From assembly GCF_015353075.1 (NCBI RefSeq), contig NZ_CP064188.1:682001-746000 (forward strand): a DNA stretch of 64,000 nt, read 5' to 3'. The stretch comes from Rhizobium sp. 007 (GTDB taxonomy: Bacteria; Pseudomonadota; Alphaproteobacteria; Rhizobiales; Rhizobiaceae). Below, in pieces: positions 58,777 to 64,000 of this stretch (position 1 is its first letter; each line of letters opens with the position of its first letter). A program made the translations under genes and the position numbers. A model generated the notes under the pieces. That model was not told where the DNA came from. It saw only the letters and a list, made by a program, of their open reading frames with translations, and ran no database searches.

Positions 58777-59445
58777 ATGGAAACTTCGCTTTATCAGCCG
58801 GTCAAAGGCTTTCTGGAAAAGGCAGGATACGTCGTCAAGGGTGAAGTCGGCGGCTGCGATCTCGTGGGCGTGAGCGATGACGATCCGCCTGTTGTCGTGG
58901 TCTGCGAACTAAAGATGAGCTTCAATCTCGAGCTCATCCTGCAGGCCGTCGACCGGGCCGCCGTTTCGGACGAGGTCTGGATCGCGGCCCGAGTTTCGCG
59001 CAAGGGCAAAGGCCGCGAGGCAGATAAGCGCTTTCGCGATCTCTGCCGCAGGCTCGGCATCGGCATGCTCGGCATTTCAGATGCCGGCGACGTCAGCATC
59101 ATCGTCGGCTCAGTATCACCGATGCCGCGGACCAATCCGAAGCGACGTTCAAGACTGATGCGCGAGCATCAGGAACGGCGCGGCGATCCAGCCCTCGGCG
59201 GCAGCACGCGCACGCCGGTCATGACGGCATATCGCCAGCAGGCGCTCGGCTGCGCAGCCGCATTGGCATCCGGCCCCCTGCGTGTGCGGGATATCAGGCG
59301 TGGTGTACCGGAGGCCGGGAAGATCCTGCTTTCCAATGTCTACGGGTGGTTTGAGCGGCTCGACAGAGGCGTCTACGGCTTGACGGATGACGGACGGGAA
59401 GCACTGAAGCGATGGCCGCAGTGGGAGATGCAGGCGGCGCAGTAG
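58777..59445 (+). CDS. DUF2161 family putative PD-(D/E)xK nuclease-like protein
   Basis: The 222-residue protein has an N-terminal restriction-endonuclease-like core: GGCDLVGV supplies the Asp and VVCELKMSFNLELILQAVDR the ExK motif. The C-terminal part is a winged-helix-like domain (NVYGWFERLDRGVYGLTDDGREAL). ATG 58777 is chosen for the family start METSLYQPVKGFLEKAGY. DUF2161 proteins are common in Alphaproteobacteria; their target is unknown. It follows the QueA paralogue on the same strand, 67 bases later. Confidence 0.85.
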   Translation: METSLYQPVKGFLEKAGYVVKGEVGGCDLVGVSDDDPPVVVVCELKMSFNLELILQAVDRAAVSDEVWIAARVSRKGKGREADKRFRDLCRRLGIGMLGISDAGDVSIIVGSVSPMPRTNPKRRSRLMREHQERRGDPALGGSTRTPVMTAYRQQALGCAAALASGPLRVRDIRRGVPEAGKILLSNVYGWFERLDRGVYGLTDDGREALKRWPQWEMQAAQ

Positions 59446-59629
59446 CCATGCCGCTGTGGCCGCCAGTTCTATAAATCAATATTACGATGCTGATGGCTGA
59501 GATCGTGAATGAAGCCGGCGACGAATTCTCCCGCGTCCACATCCGTGGCGTCACCTGATCCATATCGTCCAGAGGCGGTACACGCTCTCTGCGTAGGTCA
59601 AGGTTACGAATTCAGCGTGATTTCACATT

Positions 59630-59863
59630 TCAGACGACCGGTGCTGTTTTTCTGATGCCACGCCTGCCGTCAGGACTTCGCGTCAGATCGTTCATGGATT
59701 CGATGGCCGTCGGAGAAGGCGGCTTTCCGCCAGCGATCGCGACGTACCAAACGTTGGTATCGCTATCGAAGTAGAGCGAAGGTCGAGCATGCAACTCGTC
59801 GTGCAATTCGCGACGAAGATGATGGTCCGTTCCGAGGTAGGCGTCTTTGTTCAAGGCCTTCAA
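59630..59863 (-). pseudogene. Truncated DUF3422 gene (N-terminal fragment)
   Basis: A 77-residue frame contains the DUF3422 start, HHLRRELHDELHARPSLYFDSDTNVWYVAI, then diverges and stops. Complete DUF3422 proteins have over 400 residues. The C-terminal 85 percent is absent, so a deletion or insertion cut the gene. Confidence 0.75.
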
Positions 59864-59877
59864 TCTGCGCTATTTGG

Positions 59878-59899
59878 GGCCGCGCCGTCCGGCGCGGCC
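59878..59899 (-). terminator. Hairpin after the quaternary-amine transporter operon
   Basis: GGCCGCGCC-GTCC-GGCGCGGCC is a perfect 9-base stem, 3 bases beyond the ATPase stop on the minus strand. There is no T-run, so termination may depend on other factors. Confidence 0.6.
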
Positions 59900-59902
59900 A
59901 GT

Positions 59903-60946
59903 TCAATGAGGAGTGACGATCGCCAAGGCCAGTTGTCGAAGGTTAAGGGTGCCGACGGCCGCTCCCGTCGAATCCGTCACGGCGGCGTCCTCATCCGCGC
60001 GTCGATCGGTCAATATCCTCATTGCATCTTCGATTGTCGTTCCCGATGCTATGTTCGTGCCGTTCAGCCGGTGTCCGGGTTCGGCCGGCGTCATAACCGC
60101 ATCCACGTGGATGACCCGTCCCCGATTGACCTCCTTCACGAAGTTGGCGATGTATTCGTCGGCCGGTCTAAGGACGATGTCCTGGCTGGTGCCTTGCTGA
60201 ATGACCTCGCCGTCCCGCAGAATGGCTATCTGGTCACCCAGGCGGAGGGCCTCATCGAGATCGTGAGTGATGAATACGATCGTCTTTTTGATCTCCTTTT
60301 GCAGGTCCAGCAGGACGGTCTGCATGTCCATCCTGATCAGCGGATCGAGTGCCGAGTAAGCTTCGTCCATCAGCAGGACCGGCGCGTCGTTGGCGAGCGC
60401 GCGGGCAAGGCCAACGCGTTGCTGCATGCCACCTGAAAGCTGATTGGGATATTTCTGTTCGAATCCCTTCAGTCCGACGCGCTCGATCCATTGCATGGCG
60501 GTCTCGACGCCTTTGGCGCGAGGGACACCTTGGACTTCCAATCCGTAGATCGCGTTTTCAAGCACGTTGCGATGCGGAAGCAGCGCAAATTTCTGAAACA
60601 CCATTGCCGTCTGGTGGCGACGAAACTCCTGCAGTTCTGCGGGGTTCATCTTGACTACGTCGACACCCTTCACCAGGACCTCGCCTGCGGTCGGATCGAT
60701 CAAACGGTTGATATGCCTGATCAGCGTGGATTTCCCGGAGCCCGACAGGCCCATGATCACCTGAATGCAACCAGCCGGCATCTCGATGTTGATATCTTTC
60801 AGACCAAGCACGTGCCCGTGCTTTTCGTTCAGTTCGGCTTTGCTCAGACCGTTCCGGACGGCGTCGACATAGGCAGCGCCGTTAGGCCCGAAGATCTTGT
60901 AAAGGTTGCGTATTTTTATCCCTTCGAAGCGTTTTTTATCAACCAT
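59903..60946 (-). CDS. Glycine betaine/choline-type ABC transporter ATPase (ProV/OpuAA)
   Basis: The 347-residue ATPase has the ProV-type extension before the P-loop (GLSKAELNEKHGHVLGLKDINIEMP). Walker A is GLSGSGKST, the signature is LSGGMQQRVGLARALA and Walker B is VLLMDEAYSALDPL (DEA, as in ProV), followed by two short CBS-like motifs at the C-terminus. It energises uptake of quaternary amines. It overlaps the permease gene by eight bases and ends the operon. Confidence 0.93.
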   Translation of the reverse strand: MVDKKRFEGIKIRNLYKIFGPNGAAYVDAVRNGLSKAELNEKHGHVLGLKDINIEMPAGCIQVIMGLSGSGKSTLIRHINRLIDPTAGEVLVKGVDVVKMNPAELQEFRRHQTAMVFQKFALLPHRNVLENAIYGLEVQGVPRAKGVETAMQWIERVGLKGFEQKYPNQLSGGMQQRVGLARALANDAPVLLMDEAYSALDPLIRMDMQTVLLDLQKEIKKTIVFITHDLDEALRLGDQIAILRDGEVIQQGTSQDIVLRPADEYIANFVKEVNRGRVIHVDAVMTPAEPGHRLNGTNIASGTTIEDAMRILTDRRADEDAAVTDSTGAAVGTLNLRQLALAIVTPH

Positions 60947-61826
60947 GGACCACCTCCCGGTGCTTCTGCAGGCGGTGTCCGTATGCCTGGCTGACCCGGT
61001 CGAAGATGATTGCGATGCCCACGATGGCGAGTCCATTGAAGATCCCCAATGTAAAATACTGATTGGCGATGGCCTTGAGAACAGGCTGACCTAGGCCCTG
61101 CACCCCGATCATCGAGGCGATAACCACCATGGCAAGCGCCATCATGATCGTCTGGTTGATTCCGGCCATGATCGTCGGGAGCGCCAGAGGGAGTTGAACA
61201 TTTCTCAGCTTTTGCCAGCTTGAGGAGCCAAAAGCATCGGCCGCCTCCAGGACATCCTTGTCAACGAGGCGGATGCCAAGGTTGGTCAATCGGATCATCG
61301 GAGGTATCGCATAGATAACGACTGCGATAAGTCCTGGCACGCGTCCGATGCCAAGCAGCATGACCACAGGTATCAGGTATACGAAGCTGGGCATCGTCTG
61401 CATCACGTCAAGGAGTGGATTGATCACTCTCTGGACCCGGTCCGACCGCGACATGAGGATTCCAATCGGAATTCCGATCGCGATGGACAAGATGGTGCAG
61501 ACGAGGATCATCGAGATGGTCCGCATGGTGTCGTCCCACATGTCGAGGTAGCCGATTGCCAGCAATGTCAGAAGACAGCCCAAGACCACCTTGACGCTTC
61601 GGCTGCCGGCCCACGCGATGGCTAAAATCATCAGCGTAATAATCGGCCATGGCGTCTGCGTCATGAAACGCTCTGCGGCCATCAGGAAGTGCTGCAGCGG
61701 CGAGAACATGGTTTCGATACCTTCACCGTAAGCGCGGGTGAACGATCTAAATCCGTCGTCTATCGCCTTCTTGAGATTGCGAAGAGCGTCATCATCCATG
61801 TGCGGGAATTTGTAAAACCATTCCAT
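60939..61826 (-). CDS. Glycine betaine/choline-type ABC transporter permease (ProW/OpuAB)
   Basis: The 295-residue permease has six or seven hydrophobic segments and the EAA-type motif VDKDVLEAADAFGSSSWQKLRNVQLPLALPTIMAGINQTIMMAL. The N-terminus (MEWFYKFPHMDDDALRNLKKAIDDGF) resembles ProW. It assembles with the ATPase and the binding protein encoded on either side. Confidence 0.93.
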   Translation of the reverse strand: MEWFYKFPHMDDDALRNLKKAIDDGFRSFTRAYGEGIETMFSPLQHFLMAAERFMTQTPWPIITLMILAIAWAGSRSVKVVLGCLLTLLAIGYLDMWDDTMRTISMILVCTILSIAIGIPIGILMSRSDRVQRVINPLLDVMQTMPSFVYLIPVVMLLGIGRVPGLIAVVIYAIPPMIRLTNLGIRLVDKDVLEAADAFGSSSWQKLRNVQLPLALPTIMAGINQTIMMALAMVVIASMIGVQGLGQPVLKAIANQYFTLGIFNGLAIVGIAIIFDRVSQAYGHRLQKHREVVHG

Positions 61827-61884
61827 GCGGTTCCCCTTTTCTTAAAAAGAGCCGGCCAAATTCTTCTTATTTTCGGCGTTTACG

Positions 61885-61914
61885 TGTGCGGTGCGCATGG
61901 ATACGCACCGCACA
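61885..61914 (-). other. Intercistronic hairpin between binding-protein and permease genes
   Basis: TGTGCGGTGCG pairs perfectly with CGCACCGCACA (11 bases, 8-base loop). It lies 6 bases after the binding-protein stop. It probably stabilises that message so that the binding protein is made in excess. Confidence 0.75.
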
Positions 61915-61920
61915 AAGGAT

Positions 61921-62922
61921 CTACAGAGAAGCTTCGATTTTCTCTGCTGCTTCAGGCGAGACCCACTTGGTCCAGAGGCCCTTGTTTTCTTTCAGGAAGT
62001 GTTTCGCACCATCTTCGCCGGACGCTTGATTTTCAGTCATCCAGGCCATCAGCTTGCCGACCGTGTCGTTGCTCCAGGAGCGCTTTTCGAGATAGCTCAT
62101 GACCTCAGGACCGACCTTTTCCGAGAATGGTTTCGCCACCAGGGTTACGACCTTGTCGACAGGCCAGGCGTTCGGCTTCGGATCAGGGCAATCGGCCACG
62201 GTGTTGCAGCGCTTCCACTCGGCCGCATCATGGGGCACACCGGCATCCAGCTTTACCATCTCATACTTGCCCAGAAGCGCAGTGGGAGCCCAGTAATATG
62301 TCGCAAAGCCCTGCTGGCGCTCATAGGCTTTTGCAATCGCCCCATCGAGGCCGGCAGCCGAACCAGTGTCAACAAGGGTGAAGCCCGCCTTGTCAGCGTC
62401 GAAAGCCTTGTAGAGCTGCGAAGTGACGATCGTTCCTCCCCAACCCTGGGGGCCGTTGAAAATCGCGCCCTTCTTCTTATCCTCCGCATCGGGGACAAGT
62501 TCGGGGTGTTTCAGCATGTCGGGGATCGTCTTGAGGTCGGGATGAGCCTCGGCAAGATACTTGGGAATCCACCAGCCTTGAACGCCGCCATCGGGAAGAG
62601 GGGAGCCCACTTGAATGATCTGACCTTCTTCCGTTCCTTTCTTCACGACATCCGGGAGAAGGTCGATCCAAGCTTCGGGCGCGATATCCGGCTGGCCCTT
62701 CTCCGCCATCGAAGTGATGGTCGGAACCGTGTCACCAACGGTGATGTCGGCACTACATCCATAGCCTTCATTCAGAACAATCTTGTCGAGGTTTGAAAGA
62801 ACCTCTGCGCTTTGCCAGTTCATGCTGGCGATCGTCACGCTTCCACATTCTGCGGCGCTGACAAGCGATGTTCCGCCGAGAAGGCCGAACATCAGGCATG
62901 TTGATGCAAGGAGTTTGTTCAT
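61921..62922 (-). CDS. Quaternary-amine ABC transporter substrate-binding protein (OpuAC/ProX-like)
   Basis: The 333-residue protein has a signal peptide (MNKLLASTCLMFGLLGGTSLVSAAE) and an OpuAC domain: VTIASMNWQSAEVLSNLDKIVL, APEAWIDLLPDVV, GWGGTIVTSQLYKAF and YYWAPTALLGKYEMVKLD. Aromatic residues in these blocks would form the cage for a quaternary ammonium group. The ligand may be glycine betaine, choline or proline betaine. A broken pyrroline-5-carboxylate reductase gene lies upstream, which hints at a proline-betaine or proline link. Confidence 0.9.
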   Translation of the reverse strand: MNKLLASTCLMFGLLGGTSLVSAAECGSVTIASMNWQSAEVLSNLDKIVLNEGYGCSADITVGDTVPTITSMAEKGQPDIAPEAWIDLLPDVVKKGTEEGQIIQVGSPLPDGGVQGWWIPKYLAEAHPDLKTIPDMLKHPELVPDAEDKKKGAIFNGPQGWGGTIVTSQLYKAFDADKAGFTLVDTGSAAGLDGAIAKAYERQQGFATYYWAPTALLGKYEMVKLDAGVPHDAAEWKRCNTVADCPDPKPNAWPVDKVVTLVAKPFSEKVGPEVMSYLEKRSWSNDTVGKLMAWMTENQASGEDGAKHFLKENKGLWTKWVSPEAAEKIEASL

Positions 62923-62988
62923 TATCGTTCCCTTTGTTGAGCGGCGCTTTTTGAAGCGGGGCGCTGCGTTAGCCCGCTCATGCGGTCG

Positions 62989-63698
62989 TCAGGAGGCGTC
63001 TCCCATACTCACCGATTTTTTGAATGCTGCCGAAAGTCCTTCCGAAACGGTGGCTTCCAGGCCAAAAGCGCGCATCGCCTCGATCGCCGCTGCGGTCGTA
63101 CCCCGATAGTCGAGAAACGAATTGACGACGTTGTTCGGACAGTGATCTTGATGCTCAAGCAGGGCCCCGGCCCCTATCAGCACGGTGTTCACGGCGCGCC
63201 GTGCAATATCTGGGGGAAGGCCGTGGCAAACAGCGCCGGAAACGCGGACCCGGACAAGCCGGTCAAATAGTCAATATCGCTTTCGCAATTCACTTCGTCT
63301 TCAACGCCAAAAGCACGAAAGATACGACGTGCGATGCTTCGATCGGCCTCGTCCATGTCACCTGATGCAATCCAGGGCGTATAGGATCTGCTAACTTCAG
63401 CCGCGGCATTGGGTAGGGCGCGGACAACGCGGCCCGTTTGATGATGTGCCGCAAGCTGGTCCAGGCGGATGCCCGCCATGACAGAGATGACGAGTTTGCC
63501 GTGGGCGTCGACCGACAGAGACGGCTCCTGGTTGTCTTGCGTGCAGTGAACGTTCGGAAAAGACGCGGGCCTCTCATGCCGATAGGAGAGTGTCAGTCCT
63601 TCGTGCTCAACAACGCCCTTGTTGAGTATTGCGCTGGCAAGGGTTTTCCCAAGCCACCCTCCGCCACCAATCACGCCGATCCTTATTGAGTCCTGCAT
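62989..63698 (-). pseudogene. Pyrroline-5-carboxylate reductase (ProC) family gene, frameshifted
   Basis: The frame from ATG 63698 encodes the ProC start (IRIGVIGGGGWLGKTLASAIL), VISVMAGIRLDQL, VRALPNAAAEV and LTGLSGSAFPALFATAF, then ends at 63189. The continuation IARRAVNTVLIGAGALLE and NSFLDYRGTTAAAIEAM lies in another frame to 62989. About ten residues expected between the two parts are missing, so a small deletion with a frameshift has broken the gene. It lies upstream of the quaternary-amine transporter on the same strand. Confidence 0.8.
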
Positions 63699-63708
63699 CC
63701 GATTCTTC

Positions 63709-63999
63709 TCATTTCGGTTTATGGCCATGCCTGGCAAAGAAGCGGTCAAGCTCTCTTTGCTGGGGTATCTGGCCGGTGTAGATCGCGATATATTCGGGAA
63801 TACGCTTCATTCGCACCGCGACCTCTTCGCGGGACTGCATCGAGATGTAGCCGATCTGAACGAGATAGGTCGTCCGGGCTCGGACGTCGGCTGGTGTTTC
63901 CTCGTATCCAAAGCGCACGAACATTCGCTTGAGCGCCTCAAGCCGAACTTGATCTGCCTTTTGGACCTCGAAAAGAATCTCTTCCGATTGCAGCGCCCA
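63709..63999 (-). CDS. TetR-family regulator, C-terminal part (runs off window)
   Basis: The open frame enters from the window edge and gives 96 residues: SEEILFEVQKADQVRLEALKRMFVRFGYEETPADVRARTTYLVQIGYISM and then RMKRIPEYIAIYTGQIP. The helical pattern with RA-x-TYLVQIGYI resembles the C-terminal domain of TetR-type regulators, with no DNA-binding domain in view. It lies 10 bases upstream of the broken proC-like gene and may control the transporter operon. Confidence 0.55.
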   Translation of the reverse strand, partial: WALQSEEILFEVQKADQVRLEALKRMFVRFGYEETPADVRARTTYLVQIGYISMQSREEVAVRMKRIPEYIAIYTGQIPQQRELDRFFARHGHKPK

Positions 64000-64000
64000 A

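Noticed and set aside
59487..59558. 23-codon frame MLMAEIVNEAGDEF...
   Set aside because: Too short and without ribosome site or known relatives.

Overview
The window looks like part of an alphaproteobacterial genome of the Rhizobiaceae type (Rhizobium/Ensifer/Sinorhizobium). It is GC-rich and carries a matA-matB-matC malonate locus with a divergent matR. It has DUF1236 secreted proteins, EcfG-type general-stress promoters (GGAAC-N16-CGTT), three-gene transhydrogenase and many solute transporters. The density of catabolic operons, toxin-antitoxin genes and gene relics fits a secondary replicon or an accessory chromosomal region. That last point is inference; no replication genes, rRNA or tRNA genes were seen.

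Layout. 0-6.7 kb: the start of a GH20 hexosaminidase, an SDR dehydrogenase, an RpiR regulator and a RidA-like protein on the minus strand, diverging from an NTF2-like / M81 peptidase / D-threonine-aldolase-like operon; then a metallo-beta-lactamase-fold protein. 6.9-7.9 kb: a BrnT-BrnA toxin-antitoxin pair, a (GA)17 microsatellite and a DNA-methylase relic. 8.2-27.7 kb: a large catabolic region with a glutathione-dependent formaldehyde dehydrogenase plus DUF3861 gene, two DoxX genes, a TetR regulator, a complete HAAT-type ABC importer, a LigK-type aldolase, a cupin, ferredoxin reductase, ferredoxin, the pntAA-pntAB-pntB transhydrogenase, a zinc alcohol dehydrogenase, a cytochrome P450, a LigJ-type 4-oxalomesaconate hydratase and a solute-binding-fold protein without signal peptide. 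Six copies of one inverted repeat (GATAC-N6-GTATC) lie at the promoters of these operons, including that of the TetR gene. I read this as one TetR-controlled regulon, and it is the most interesting system here. My working model is uptake of a (methoxylated) aromatic acid, P450 oxidation with electrons from ferredoxin, formaldehyde disposal by the dehydrogenase, and lower ring-fission steps by LigJ/LigK. No ring-cleavage dioxygenase is visible in the window.

28-35 kb: small hypothetical and stress-related genes (DUF1236 proteins, PPC-domain protein, general stress protein, GXWXG protein), two with well-formed EcfG promoters. 35.1-37.7 kb: a Spy-like periplasmic protein with an OmpR-type two-component system. 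37.8-44.3 kb: a GntR regulator diverging from a PdxA2-like dehydrogenase, a tripartite tricarboxylate (TctCBA) transporter and a homoserine-dehydrogenase-like SAF protein. 44.3-48.7 kb: a RelB antitoxin with a frameshifted ParE toxin, an ArgP-like regulator diverging from an ArgO-type exporter, a second LysE exporter, a DapA-family aldolase and a broken Xre antitoxin. 48.8-53.9 kb: matCBA on the minus strand and matR on the plus strand, with a recognisable MatR operator. 54.2-55.9 kb: an intact Xre-RES toxin-antitoxin pair and a decayed serine recombinase. 56.4-59.4 kb: soxR diverging, across a near-canonical SoxR box, from an SDR gene and a QueA paralogue, then a DUF2161 nuclease-like gene. 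59.6-64 kb: a truncated DUF3422 relic, an OpuA/ProU-type quaternary-amine ABC transporter, a frameshifted pyrroline-5-carboxylate-reductase gene and the end of a TetR-type regulator.

Family assignments rest on motifs and on remembered family sequences; no search was run. Operon membership is inferred from spacing and strand.
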